A DNA stretch of 64,000 bases from Thamnidium elegans (GCA_025201345.1 JAIXMG010000019.1:186001-250000), one strand, 5' to 3'; positions 1 to 13,295 are shown, counted from the stretch's first letter. Numbers and translations: made by a program. The notes: generated by a model from the sequence alone, not told the origin.

Positions 1-157
1 AGTTTTTTTTTACTAAAGTTTATTACCAATAAAATGCTATACACGATATTATAAATGAGAGCAAATGACATAAAACTACATATATGCGCAATGAACAATG
101 ACAAAAAAAAAGAGAAAAAAGCAAAATTAGATCGGATTGAAAGAAATAATAATCTAG

Positions 158-2002
158 TTAAATAATCCAAAAATCACCAATATTTAATTCTGTTAAAGCA
201 TGACACTGTATAGAAACAAAAGGACTGGAAGGTTGATTGGCGCCAGATGTATTTTTGTGATTGGTATATTTGGTAGGTCTACTGTATTCCATTGGTTTTT
301 GTTCATAGTCAAAGGTGAGACTAGGATTAAATGTTTCAAAATCTTGTAGTTCATATAGGCCATTCGAATGCTGTTCTTTTGAAAGTAGTACATCAAAGAA
401 ACGAATATCGCTCGCTTGCTTCACATGATAATAATGAGATGGAGGGCGTGCATGCTTAATGCTAATACGTTTAAAAGTGTGGTACGGCATATGTATTTTG
501 ATATCCATTTCAGCATAATACTCACCAATTAAAGTACACGAACTAATATCCAATTTTTCCAGATTAGCACAATTAAGTGAAAGGTATTTGAATATTTCAT
601 TGCGAAAAGATCCATTTTCAAATACAAGGTGTTGCAACTGAGGTTTTATAAGCCGACTATCACTGTCACCGAAATAATCTTCAATTATACTCTTGGGACA
701 CATAAGTGTAGCCTGTATATTATCAAACTTCAAGTACTTTAACTTTGGACATTTGCTTAAAAGCAAATTAAGGGGTATAGGGGCGTTTTTGACACCAGAG
801 AACTGCATTGAAAAAGTAAACGAAGAAAGTCTATTACTGCACTGTCCAATCATAACAACCGTTTCCTCCATTGTTTCATGAATACAGAGAGAGGTCCAGC
901 CCCAAAGAGTTAAAGATTTGACATTTTGTTTTGATCTGATCAAACATTGTAATAATCCAATCGTATTATCCGTCATATCACCTAACGTTATATTCTCTAA
1001 TTTAGTTCCAACATTATCCATCTCATCAAACAACCAATGATTCATCAAGACATTCATAAAACTAGCCGATTTTAAATCACAACATTTCATACCAATACTT
1101 GCTATTGCCTCATACCTCTCTATCAACTCATCGTCAGTTGGTAATATATCAGGAGAAGGAGTATTGACAGAGTAAGTACACCACAGTTGAACATGAGTTA
1201 AATTGGGATACTTTGTACCTATATAATATAACCACTCGTAGTTTTCGTAAAGACCCGTACCATTTTGTAGTTCAAATGATTTCATGCATCTGGACGAATC
1301 AAAGCGATGTATTGCAGAAATACTTTTCTTTTCATTTATACTGTTTCCAATTGGTTCCAGGTTTGCATTGATCAATCGGATTTTTTGAAGTCGAGGACAA
1401 GAGTTGTGAATGGCTTCTATTTCAGATAGCGACAAGGATATTGAGTCAAGCGACAAGCTTTCAAGTTCAGTTGCTTTATGCAAACTAGCAAAGAAATCGG
1501 TTTTCATTGCATTATTGTTTAATTCAAGACGAATATTCAAGTGGGTAAGTGGCGAATAAGGCGTATTAAGTAAGTAATAGGCTACTGTTAAATCTTGAAG
1601 TTCGGTCAGACGTCGAAGATACTTCCATTGAGAGAATGGAATAACTAGTGATTCTTGCCCATTTGTAACAGATCTGGTATCGAGAGATTTACCGTTGAAG
1701 GATAATGAGACCAGGTTAGGGCAAAGGTACGGTAGTGATTCAAGCTCCGTACCGGTCATGTATACATCGTCTACAGAAAGACGTTTAACGTAGTGACCTA
1801 CTCCCGAAGCCAAAGCCTGAATAAATTGATAGAACTGTCTTCTACCTTTTACCTGTATATGACGATATTGAGAAGGTGTAAATAAAACTCTCCAAGATCG
1901 ACAAACGGTACGACAAACACCTTTTTGTCTGTTTGTGAGGTACCACGATATTTGATCAAATATTTCGTGGGGGTAATTATAAGCGAGTTGTTTGGTTACC
2001 AT
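158..2002 (-). CDS. F-box / leucine-rich-repeat protein
   Basis: Single uninterrupted frame of 614 residues. Residues about 6-45 read as an F-box: YPHEIFDQISWYL, then a basic VCRSWRVLF stretch. The remainder has spaced leucine-rich segments of the LRR kind (for example CPNLVSLSF, CPRLQKIRL, CPKLKYLKF, CANLEKLDIS), roughly every 25-60 residues. In this family the F-box binds Skp1 in an SCF ubiquitin ligase and the LRRs recruit the substrate. Mucorales carry many such genes with no clear yeast orthologue, so no symbol is given. The ATG is the first in frame and follows an AT-rich leader. The substrate is unknown. The class is fairly secure; the exact role is not. Confidence 0.8.
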   Translation of the reverse strand: MVTKQLAYNYPHEIFDQISWYLTNRQKGVCRTVCRSWRVLFTPSQYRHIQVKGRRQFYQFIQALASGVGHYVKRLSVDDVYMTGTELESLPYLCPNLVSLSFNGKSLDTRSVTNGQESLVIPFSQWKYLRRLTELQDLTVAYYLLNTPYSPLTHLNIRLELNNNAMKTDFFASLHKATELESLSLDSISLSLSEIEAIHNSCPRLQKIRLINANLEPIGNSINEKKSISAIHRFDSSRCMKSFELQNGTGLYENYEWLYYIGTKYPNLTHVQLWCTYSVNTPSPDILPTDDELIERYEAIASIGMKCCDLKSASFMNVLMNHWLFDEMDNVGTKLENITLGDMTDNTIGLLQCLIRSKQNVKSLTLWGWTSLCIHETMEETVVMIGQCSNRLSSFTFSMQFSGVKNAPIPLNLLLSKCPKLKYLKFDNIQATLMCPKSIIEDYFGDSDSRLIKPQLQHLVFENGSFRNEIFKYLSLNCANLEKLDISSCTLIGEYYAEMDIKIHMPYHTFKRISIKHARPPSHYYHVKQASDIRFFDVLLSKEQHSNGLYELQDFETFNPSLTFDYEQKPMEYSRPTKYTNHKNTSGANQPSSPFVSIQCHALTELNIGDFWII

Positions 2003-2504
2003 ATTTTGATTAGAATTTTCTTTTTACTAAAAAGTATAAATACAGAAGAAAGAAAAGAAGAAAATAAAAAGGAGGGAATAAATCGAATTGTTATGGAATG
2101 CTTTTTATATAACTCGCACATGTTACACGTAGTCAATTATAATCCAATATGGGGGAATTAAGTATCTGCACTGAGTCATCAGTTACCGGTCATTATAATA
2201 TAAGGTTTTATCATATCCAATAAAATTGGGATACTGATTAGGTTTAATGAGTCCCATTTCGCAGGGTTTTTTTTTTGGCTATTAACAGGAACAGTACTCA
2301 CGTGCCAACCCTCGGATCTTTAAAACAATCTGCAGATATATTTTCACATACCTGCTGGATGTCGTTTGACAAGAAAATAAGTTGTCGCTCAATATGTATA
2401 TATGATGACGGCGCATTGTTCAATAGCAATATATTTTCATTATTACGAATACATTATAGTATTTGACATATGAGACACTTGACTTCGATAAAGAAATTCT
2501 TTAT
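2003..2504. other. Intergenic, no gene seen
   Basis: AT-rich stretch upstream of the F-box gene, presumably holding its promoter. Short open frames here look like chance. A T10 run follows about position 2265. I see no RNA gene or repeat that I can name. Confidence 0.4.
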
Positions 2505-3195
2505 TTAAAACTTAACATTTAATAACTTTACGCTTGAATTTTCAACAAATGCGTACAATTCGCTTGGATAGGTATTCTCGCAGGTTTCGTCAATTATGCC
2601 AGAAAATCCAATGAAACCAGGGGATACATTATGATCACCTTCTCTGATTAATATCCCATCCCACTTTGCGTTATTTGTGCTATAGAATTCTCTTTCGATC
2701 ATATTCCAACTCAACAACATCATACACGACCACGAATAACTGATTTACAGTTATTATGCTTGGTGTAAAATAGCTACTGTTCTTTCGAAAATCCTGTTAT
2801 GCAATGGGCTATTTTGGCGATTCAATCAAATTCAGACTATATATTGTGTAATGTCAAATATCATGTTAACGAGTTTCTTACAAATGCCTAGTTAGGTTTT
2901 CAATGGTCCCAGTGTCATATTTGGCAACGAAGTCATGGCCTTGGCTATGCCCATAATTATATAACGTATTTCGCTGGCTTCTATCGGAAAAAAAATTAAT
3001 AGATCTTATAGTTTCGATAAGCTTATTAGCATTTTCTATGATTTCTACTTCCTCAAAGTTTGCCGATAACATAATATTATCGTACTCTTCATTTGTTGTA
3101 TTTGTTTTTAGTGCTTCCAGAACTGACTCTAATGATAAGTCGGCTATAACCAGATCATCAACTCTATGTAGAAATTTAAGAGGAATTCTCGGTGC
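2505..3195 (-). pseudogene. 5'-truncated relic of an uncharacterised fungal gene
   Basis: Two coding-like segments on the minus strand fit together across a plausible intron. The 5' segment (about 3195-2880) runs open through LPLs such as VIADLSLESVLEALKTN and SQRNTLYNYGHSQGHDF, and ends at a GTAAGA donor. The 3' segment (about 2740-2505) starts after a TCAG acceptor and continues in frame with NAKWDGILI and SPGFIGFSG to a stop. The reading frame has no initiating ATG: a stop lies just upstream, inside the 60-base dispersed element at 3191-3250. The W-D-G ... PGF-x-x-FSG pattern recalls a Mucorales-expanded family of unknown function, but that is from memory and weak. An in-frame ATG at 3072 could allow a shorter product. 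Confidence 0.35.
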
Positions 3196-3250
3196 ACGTT
3201 CTATTTACACACTCAGAAGAGAAAATGTGGCGTATTACTTTTAACGTACC
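3191..3250 (+). repeat. Dispersed ~60-bp element, copy 1
   Basis: Starts GGTGCACGTT and ends TAACGTACC, so its ends form an imperfect terminal inverted repeat. The core holds CTATTTACAC and, 16 bases on, TGTGGCGTATT. The same order of blocks recurs at 13234-13295, 37213-37270 (inverted) and 52903-52960. It directly abuts the truncated 5' end of the relic at 2505-3195. No target-site duplication is obvious at this copy. Confidence 0.6.
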
Positions 3251-3824
3251 TTTGTAAAATAATAAAAAGAAAAAGGAGACCAATAAATGGAACAATCAGT
3301 ACTATCTAATTGATAATATATAAGGTTCTAGTTCACTTATGTATGAATAAAAAGAGCAAACAAGGATTACGCTAGAAGAAAAAAAAAAGCAACCAACTTG
3401 GATACATTCGATGCAACTAACTTTATTATTACTCCTGTTTAAATTATGCACTGCTTTTTATATTTTATTTGGTATTTAAAAAATACGAGGAAAAAAGTAA
3501 GGACAAAAGTATAAGTACTGCAATAGAAAGAAAAAAGGAGAAATAGAAAGATGCAAAACTAGGTTGTCTATTTTCAAACATTTGTACATAACTTGACATA
3601 CTAACCTATCCTTTAGTTGCTGTCGAGTACAAGAGGTTATTTTTGATATTACTTTTTTAATACTCTCAGCTGAAAATATACTAAATCGTAAACTATATTG
3701 TGATCATAGTAGTACCTTAATTTTATAATACGAAGCAGTACATTTATATGGTATGAACCTAAAAGTTTAAATAAAATAAATCATGCGTAAAATATTCATT
3801 AAAAAAAAAAAGGGCGATTTTATT
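3251..3824. other. Intergenic, no gene seen
   Basis: AT-rich spacer downstream of the methionyl-tRNA synthetase gene (3' end at 3825). It contains scattered A and T runs and no supported gene. Confidence 0.4.
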
Positions 3825-5996
<2,172 letters not shown>

Positions 5997-6759
5997 TTTT
6001 TTTTTTTTTTGGAAAGTGTAATAACGAAAAGAAAATGACAGGATAACCAGACCAGGGCTTCAGGTAGACTCCGCTACGCTCCGGTTTTTTTTTTTAAAGT
6101 TTCAGTTACCATGGTGATACAACCGTTGTTACGATTTTTTACACGGTCTTAAAAAAAAGGTACCTTGATTTTTTCGAATCTTGTAATGTTTTTTTTAAGA
6201 TCTATATATATGTTTGGTTTACAGAAAGACATTACATCTTACATACATTTTTCTTCTATAAGGCATGGGTGATACAACAGGAAAAAAATATATTGAAAAC
6301 GTAGAAGCATTGTACACTTGAAAACTGCTAGTAAAAAAAAAAAAAAAAACGTATGCTCCCTGGGGAGTACAAATTATGTTGTTAAGAGATAACATTACTT
6401 TTTAATTCTAGACTTTCTTTTTGTTTTTTTTTATTAGAGTCACACGTGTACATGTATGTTTCAGTATTCCGAGAGAACTTGTTCTCTGTGTATATTTACA
6501 GAGAGAAAAACAATGAGTTTAGTATTCTTGTACCACCACAAAGACAGAAAAGACCTGACAATCAAAGATGGTTTTTTTGTAATCGTATTTTCCACCGATG
6601 GTTTAACTGCATTTACTGAACAGAATAAGTTTACGTCATTCCCACACACACATACACCCCCTCTTTTTATTATTATTTCTTTGTACATTTGCAGATTTTT
6701 TTCTTTTCTTCTTTATTCTCAATATCATAATAAATAAAAAAAAAGGGGGCGAAAAAAAT
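5997..6759. other. Divergent intergenic region, promoter candidate
   Basis: Separates the divergent MetRS and RasGEF genes, so it should carry both promoters. It contains several A/T homopolymers and a short CCG-N-CGG inverted repeat near 6075 followed by a T run. An open frame at 6456-6737 has low-complexity content and is not supported as a gene. Confidence 0.4.
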
Positions 6760-8898
6760 ATGAATAGTCAACGTGAAATAGTACCAATCAAGTCTTATAA
6801 TAGACTTCCACTTATACCACTATCTCCGCTGACGCAAACATCTATTGAATACGCCAAAGCTCTCGCACAGACAACCAAGTCCTTATCAGAAACTACGGCC
6901 TCCGATTCATCCAGTTCAAATATAATCTCACTGTTAAATAAAGACCTCTGTAAAGAAAGAGAGAACCTAGATCGATTAACCAAAGATATTCAAAACGTAC
7001 AGTCTCAGTTCTTACCCGATCTAAATAGTTATGAAATCGCACGAGAGATAGCCCATATCAACTGTAGTTTATTTCGTCTTGTCGTACTTGACCAAACCTG
7101 GATTTCCAACTTTGACAAGCGATCAAATATTGTACCACTTTTAGATTTCCACCGATATCTATCTCACTCATTTGCTCATCAAGTGATTTATAGTGTTGAA
7201 CAAGAACAAGAAGACCAACAAAAGAAAGCTAAAAAGAGGAAAAGCCTCAACAATAGTAATAACATGATTACTCAATTAATTCAAATCGCCTATATTTTAT
7301 TACATGTCTATCGTGATTTTTCAGGTTGTACAGCCATCCTGACTAGTTTACAAATGCCAGAAGTCCAAAGACTTGAAACACTATGGTCTCAATGCCCCTC
7401 TAAGCTATTATCCACCTACAAAGAGCTCGTAGTTATCTTATCACCCAACAATAATTATGAAGCGTACCATCACCATCTATGGTTACACACCGCTCGCTTT
7501 TTAAACGCATCCGCTCTTAAATCACAAATGATTGCAGTCCCGTTTATGCATGCACATCTTACCATTATCCGAAAATTAATTCACACACATTCTGCTGTAA
7601 TAAGTCCCAACAAACAAACCCTGGTGCTCTCTGAATCCGGTAAAAAATCATTTGTTTCTGCTATTCACGTTTTAGAATTTTGCCAACAACATTTAAAGAT
7701 TGATCCAGTTGATTTAGAACCAGCTAACAATAAAAGGTTATCAACCAGTAAGAGATCCAGTACTGGGCTAAAATTATCTATCTCTAGTTGTATAGAGTTG
7801 GATAAATTACATAGTAACCCTAGTCTGTATCATTGGCTTGTTTCACGTGCTTATTTAAATAGGTCTCAGCTGCATCACGAAAGTTTACAAGTAGAACCGT
7901 TAGCGGTAGGCGAGATCGAACTAGAACCAGAAGAAGAATATGATTTATATTGGTATTTTTTCCGTCATTATCATGAAACTGAGGGACCCGATGAAAATCA
8001 ACCTCTTGTAGTTGAAGTACAAAAGATTCTTCCAACTGAAATAGATGTGCGTCAGAATATTGTCGATGATTTAGTGATAGTGGCACCTGATTCATCAACA
8101 AAGACTGACAACCAACACGTCTCTAGCAACGTGCCAAAACCACTCGATACTGCAATACAAAATACAGACGAATCAATAATAGAAGATGATGATAATGAAA
8201 CTGATATAATTATTGAAGAAGAACCGAATACTATGGCTGACCTAGTTATTGTAGATAGACCTACTACTACTACTATTACAGAGTGCGCCACAAAACGAAA
8301 ATCAACAATGGATGATTTAGTCGAGACTGTTAATAAACCGGTAACCAAGCCTTGTCTTTCACCCACTGCCCCTGAATTCATCCCCAAAAATTATGCTTCG
8401 ACAGATGATGGAATTATTATCGTAACTGAACTAAGCAAGACTGAAGAAGACGAAGATGAATGGAAAGGTTATCCTATAAGAGAAAGAACAATGGAAGGCG
8501 ATGATGATGATGATGATGATGATGAAATTTGGAAAGGATACCCTAATAAAGAAGATGAAGACGATGAAGAAGAAGTTTGGAAAGGATATCCTGTACCACA
8601 ACAGCAAAATAGTCCAAGAACAATTGATTTGTCTACTCCTTCTACACCACAAGAAGAACAATCAAATAAAAATCGTTTTAGTAATGAAGAATGGAAAGGG
8701 TATCAAAAGACAAGTGAAGAACAAGAAAATACAACTAAAACTAATGTAAACAAGGATTATCCAATATCATGGGACAATAATTATAATCAACTACATGCTA
8801 TAGGAAAAGCCGCTGCAAAAAAAATGCAATATTCCTTATCAAATACAGATAATCGTAAAAGGCTCCCTTCTTCATTCACACCTTCTGCATCAACTTAA
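6760..8898 (+). CDS. RasGEF-domain protein with acidic WKGYP repeats
   Basis: Intronless 712-residue protein. From about residue 88 to 290 it matches the CDC25-homology RasGEF domain pattern: EIAREIAHINCSLFRLV, then ITQLIQIAYILLHVYRDFSG, AILTSLQMPEVQRLETLW, and a late NASALKSQMIAVPFMHAHL. Such domains catalyse GDP release from Ras-type GTPases at membranes; the target GTPase here is unknown. The C-terminal third is acidic and disordered, with a run of Asp encoded by a GAT microsatellite near 8501-8525. It carries a repeated module, WKGYP or a variant, at four places (about residues 568, 588, 607 and 645), plus a degenerate KDYP. The ATG at 6760 follows an A/G-rich leader. The domain call is good; the repeat is undescribed as far as I know. 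Confidence 0.75.
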   Translation: MNSQREIVPIKSYNRLPLIPLSPLTQTSIEYAKALAQTTKSLSETTASDSSSSNIISLLNKDLCKERENLDRLTKDIQNVQSQFLPDLNSYEIAREIAHINCSLFRLVVLDQTWISNFDKRSNIVPLLDFHRYLSHSFAHQVIYSVEQEQEDQQKKAKKRKSLNNSNNMITQLIQIAYILLHVYRDFSGCTAILTSLQMPEVQRLETLWSQCPSKLLSTYKELVVILSPNNNYEAYHHHLWLHTARFLNASALKSQMIAVPFMHAHLTIIRKLIHTHSAVISPNKQTLVLSESGKKSFVSAIHVLEFCQQHLKIDPVDLEPANNKRLSTSKRSSTGLKLSISSCIELDKLHSNPSLYHWLVSRAYLNRSQLHHESLQVEPLAVGEIELEPEEEYDLYWYFFRHYHETEGPDENQPLVVEVQKILPTEIDVRQNIVDDLVIVAPDSSTKTDNQHVSSNVPKPLDTAIQNTDESIIEDDDNETDIIIEEEPNTMADLVIVDRPTTTTITECATKRKSTMDDLVETVNKPVTKPCLSPTAPEFIPKNYASTDDGIIIVTELSKTEEDEDEWKGYPIRERTMEGDDDDDDDDEIWKGYPNKEDEDDEEEVWKGYPVPQQQNSPRTIDLSTPSTPQEEQSNKNRFSNEEWKGYQKTSEEQENTTKTNVNKDYPISWDNNYNQLHAIGKAAAKKMQYSLSNTDNRKRLPSSFTPSAST
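8501..8525 (+). repeat. GAT trinucleotide microsatellite coding poly-Asp
   Basis: Eight GAT units in a row, in frame inside the RasGEF-domain gene, making an Asp tract next to one WKGYP module. Length is likely to vary between strains. Confidence 0.8.
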
Positions 8899-9036
8899 TC
8901 TATATATATATATATAAAGTATTGTTTGAATATATGTACATACATTTTTATTAATGAGAGAAAGAGAGTGAGAGGGTGAATATTATTATTGTGTTGGAAT
9001 GTCTATAAAATAAATATTTGTGCTTTTTTTTTTATA

Positions 9037-12000
9037 CTAATCGAGTGTTTTTTCCTGGGGATTATTTGGGTCTTCGGGTCCCATGTATTGATTTGTCAAG
9101 AAGTCCAGTTCCTCAGTTTGTTGTGCAGCTTGATAAACATGATATGGTACCATCATTTTCGTAGATTTATCTGCAGACCCTTCTTCTTCTTTACGGCATA
9201 TATTTACAGTGTTATTTACTAGTTTCTTTAGAAATACTCGTGTTGCCTACAATACAGATATTAAAAGTCATATTTTAAACGTATTAAATTTTTTTTTTTT
9301 ACCTGTGTCATGATATTCCCTACAACTAATCTTTGATTCATAGCAGAAGATAAATCAAAATCAGATGTAGGACCTTGTAAATTGCCGTCTTTAGCCAGTA
9401 ACATATCGTTAGCAATAACGCTTTTTAATCGTAACTGACCCACCACTGACCAAATCCAATCTAAGGACCTTTCGTTGGCTACATCCATTGTATTTGCATT
9501 GACGGTTAATTCTTTAACCCTCTCCGAAATATCGTTTCGACGTGTCACATCTTCCTTTGACGTACTTGGTTTTGACGCTTCATCCATATCAATATCTATA
9601 TCCATATCATCATCTACACAAACAAAATTTAGCGCACTATTCCCCCACTTTTTTATATATACCATAGTCTTACCTGAATCTTTCACTTCTTCCCAACCTT
9701 GTTCAAGCGTGTCAAGTAATTTAGTGACACTTGTTGTACTATTAATACCACCATTACGCTTTCTACTGTTCCAACCTTTTGGTCTTCTTGGACAATTATC
9801 ATCGATTGTTTCATCATGTCCATCACGTACACTACCACAAAACCTACAATACCCGGGCGCTAAATCAGATTCGACTACATCCTCAATTGTTTCGGATTTG
9901 ACCGGCGTATATTTGTTTTTAACGCACCACAGTACAACATCTTTAGTCGTCAACGCTTCAGCAGCTAACCTTAATACGTTATCATTGACTTCAAACGCTC
10001 TTTGTTGCGCTTCCAAACGCAGTAATCTTGCTCTATGCCATTCTAATGCCTTTCTTTTACCCACCGACCATTTAAAAAATACCTGAGAACTTATCGCACA
10101 ACTGTAAGGTAGTACTGTACCGTGAGAGCCTAATTAAAGTTAAAGAATTAAGTGTTTGCTTAATATACATTTATAGTTTACTGAATTTACCAGCTCGAAC
10201 AATAGGTAATTTTCTCACACATTCTTTCAAAATACCACCCAAAAGACTCATTTTTTGTCTGACAGCCATAGCAGCAGGTGGTTCAATATCCTGTTGTTGT
10301 TGTTGTTGTTGTTGTTGCACCGGTAAAGAAGTTGGTACAGAACTGGTATCTTTAAAATCGGTATTACGATCCAGTTCAATTTCAATACTTCTTTCACTTC
10401 CCAATAACTGTTTTCCTGAATGAGAGTCATCCAATTTTAAGTGATGAATAAGGTCTACAGTTTTGTTTCGTTTTTTATCTACAAAGAATAACTGAATACG
10501 GATAGGGAATTCTCCCCAACCTAATCGAGTTAATTTAAATGGTGCCTCCGTTACATCAATCACATCGTTTGGTTTATAACTAGGATGCAAATGAAATCGA
10601 ACGCATGTAATAAATGCTGATACTTCTTGCTTCGATTGAGGAGGCTCTACAACGTAAATCATCCATTTATGCGTAAATTGTTTTAAAAGTGGATCTCGAC
10701 GATCTAATATTATATATATTTTTAAGTATAATTCAAAAAAAAAAAAAGTAGTGATTTACCTGGTGCTATATATTTACTGACATTACCCACAATAATACGT
10801 CTTTTAATGTAGAACCGAGATCCAACATCAGCAGTGTTTGTCGAAGACATTGCAGCCGCAAACGATTCTATTGTAGGCGTACTAGGTTTCTCTTCTACTG
10901 TGTTGCTTTCATCGGGTTTTGGTTCAGCGGTTGCATTATCATTTGTTGCTGGTGGTTCAGTCTCTTTTTCCGGTAATAATTTTGAAGATTTGTCAGACGT
11001 CGAGACGACATTTTGATCAGATGGTTTTGTCGTTTCAGTTGTTGCAACAGCATCAGGTTTGGGTATATTAGATGCATTTTCTGATTGTGTTGACTGTCTT
11101 CTTTCGTTTTCCAATTCCATATCCACATCTTCTTCAAATACTTTAATTGAAGGCTACACATAAAAAAAAATTAGTAATCGATACATCCTATCGTATTTAA
11201 TTATTATTTACCCTCTCTATTTTCTTTTGAGGAGGCCTAAACGGCAACCATAGAATTTTTTTTTTTAGTATATTTAAATTTTTATATATAAACCGATTAT
11301 ATATTATTTACCTGGCTGCAGCAGGAATCATACCCATTGGCCTTGACCTCGCTGGATTATCTAATGGAACTTCAGATTCATCTACGGGCGTACCGCATTG
11401 TAACATGATTTGTTCGTACGGTCCAAATTCTAAATTATGTGATAATCGACAATGATTCAAAAATCCTTGTTGGTTTGCAAAATCATCACGGTGACAAACA
11501 GGACAAGCCAGCCTATACATATAATATATCTTCCGTTAGCTTTTGCCGCCGTAAAATTCTTCAAAAAAAAATCAAGTACCTAACATAAACACCGTCGTGT
11601 CTTCTACCAAATAATTGATTCTTTTCGGGTCCTCTATAAGTTCTCTTTTTAAGTGTTGTAGGTGGTGCATTACTTAATAAAGCTTGTGAACCTCCGTTAT
11701 AATATAAAGCTGATCTTCGGGTATAATGAACTGCTTCTGGCATGGATGCTGCTAAGGATTCTACATTTTAAAAAAAAAACGGTTGGCTTTTTTTTTTTTT
11801 TAAAAAAAAAAGTGTGTATATGTTTATACCATTTTCAACTGCTGCTTTCAAATCTTGAAGTACTCTTTCAGCTTTAGCAATTTCTTGTCGAATAGTTGCT
11901 ACCTCTTTTTGCTTCAAGTAAATTTCTAAATCGAACTGATGATCTATAATATCAGTAATCTTTTTCCTTGTTGATTCATCTTTTTTTTTTTTAGAAAAAA

Positions 12001-12128
12001 AAATTACAAAGTTAGAAAAAACTGGTTATTCTCAAATGAGAAACAGAAAAGAAGGTCTACAATATTATACCTCTGGGTATTGTCTCGACAGTTTTTTTAG
12101 GAGGCGGATCTACATTAGGCAGCTCCAT
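9037..12128 (-). CDS. YEATS2-like YEATS-domain chromatin reader
   Basis: Multi-exon gene. Exon 1 begins MELPNVDPPPKK (ATG at 12128). Exon 2 is a coiled helix (EIYLKQKEVATIRQEIAKAE). A later exon holds a C2H2-like knuckle, CPVCHRDDF...QGFLNHCRLSH. A Ser/Thr/Pro/Glu linker follows, and then the YEATS domain: RFYIKRRIIVGNVSKYIAPG, joined to HKWMIYVVEPP, FHLHPSYKPNDVIDV, APFKLTRLGWGEFPIRI and HHLKLD. These match human YEATS2 much better than Yaf9 or Taf14. The C-terminal part (FFKWSVGKRKALEWHRARLL; a Cys-rich CRFCGS; PYHVYQAAQQTEELDFL) also resembles YEATS2, with a histone-fold-like end. YEATS domains bind acylated histone lysines; YEATS2 is an ATAC acetyltransferase subunit. A poly-Gln run (CAA/CAG) lies near 10295. 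The intron joining 10190 to about 10130 is inferred. Stop at 9037. Confidence 0.8.
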
Positions 12129-13058
12129 GGCTTTTTTTTTATAATTATTATGTAAAGAAACGCGTCAGTTGCAACCAATATGGAATCCAACTTTATAGCA
12201 AAAAAAAACCCCGGTCACATTTTAAAACTGACATTCATGCTTTCCCGTAGTAACAGGATTCCGTGATATCGAAAAGAATGCCGTCTATTTTTGATATTTC
12301 TTCTTCTCCAGCAAAGAACTTTTAATGTATCTATATAATTACAACTATGCGTCATTTTCTTTTAAATAATAATAAAAAACTTTCTAATTTGCTTTCATAT
12401 ATCAAAATTATTTAATTATAAGAAGGATACAACAATAAATAAGATGAAACTTCTTATAGATCTTTATTAATTCAAATTATCTTTTTAAAAAAGCAATAGA
12501 GGGTATGATTATATATTACTGCTATAGAGGCTGCTGTGTAACACCCTCGGCTGCTTATTTTGATTTAATCTCTTATGTTAATTTATGGTGAAATGCCTCC
12601 TTTTTGTAAGTGATCATCTTCGTGAATCGTTGCTTCCGCAACTAGCTGTATAATTCTAGATCCGATTTTAACATATGTATAGATACTAAGTCCGTTAAAA
12701 TCAATAATGGTAAATATGTTGTATGGTCTACAGCTTAATTCATCGGTATGCATAGAGCAGGGGCGACTCAACAAATAAGTGGGATGAAAATAGAGTTTTG
12801 GTATTTTTTGTTGGGACGAAGTTTAACGTACTGGACCCAAGTTGAGGCTAGATACTTTCTTCATCAAGCCATAACCCTGGCGTAATTAAAATATAGAAAG
12901 TAAATGTATCAATGATTAGTTTCATTGAGTTATAAGCAGCAATCATTATTACTTTGATTTGTCTGTACCTGTCATTTATACTTTGAATAGGCTTGTTAAA
13001 TTGAATTCCTCGTAATGTTTATCGACTGTGGGAAGTCTTCCGTACATTTCATTACAAT

Positions 13059-13095
13059 TAACTAGGAGGATTTTCTTGTCTAAAACTCCTAGTTA
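13059..13095. repeat. Perfect 10-bp stem inverted repeat
   Basis: TAACTAGGAG at 13059-13068 pairs with CTCCTAGTTA at 13086-13095. The stem can be extended inside by TTTT/AAAA after a bulge. A T-rich run follows directly, so it could act as a hairpin in RNA or be a small transposon footprint. Function unknown. Confidence 0.6.
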
Positions 13096-13233
13096 TTTTT
13101 TTTTAAAAAAAGTAGTAGTTAAATATACGCGTCTGTGAGACGTCTAATTCACTATTGTTTATTTTATTTTTCTTTTAAATGTCTTATGAGGGAACTGCTA
13201 TTTTCGAGAGTCTTCTTGCAGACATGAAATCAT

Positions 13234-13295
13234 GGTATACGGTTATTTATGCGTTTAAAAAAAAAGTGTGTGACATATCACTTTCTTCACGTACC
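13234..13295 (+). repeat. Dispersed ~60-bp element, copy 4 (diverged)
   Basis: Begins GGTATACGGTTATTTATGCG, holds AAAAAGTGTGTGACATAT, and ends TTCACGTACC. Block order and length (62 bases) agree with copy 1, with more mismatches. Flanks show no clear target duplication. Confidence 0.45.

Noticed and set aside
6050..6095. GC-richer GACTCCGCTACGCTCCGG before a T-run, possible Pol III transcript end
   Set aside because: No A/B box pair, no tRNA or snRNA fold that I could build; left as promoter region of MetRS.
8052..8387. 111-codon minus-strand open frame
   Set aside because: Antisense to the acidic part of the RasGEF-domain gene; composition (I, V, S, F) is the mirror of Asp/Glu/Asn codons.
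9475..10086. 203-codon open frame on the plus strand
   Set aside because: Lies wholly antisense to YEATS2-like exons whose protein is clearly conserved; its Ser/Thr-rich content is the shadow of those codons.
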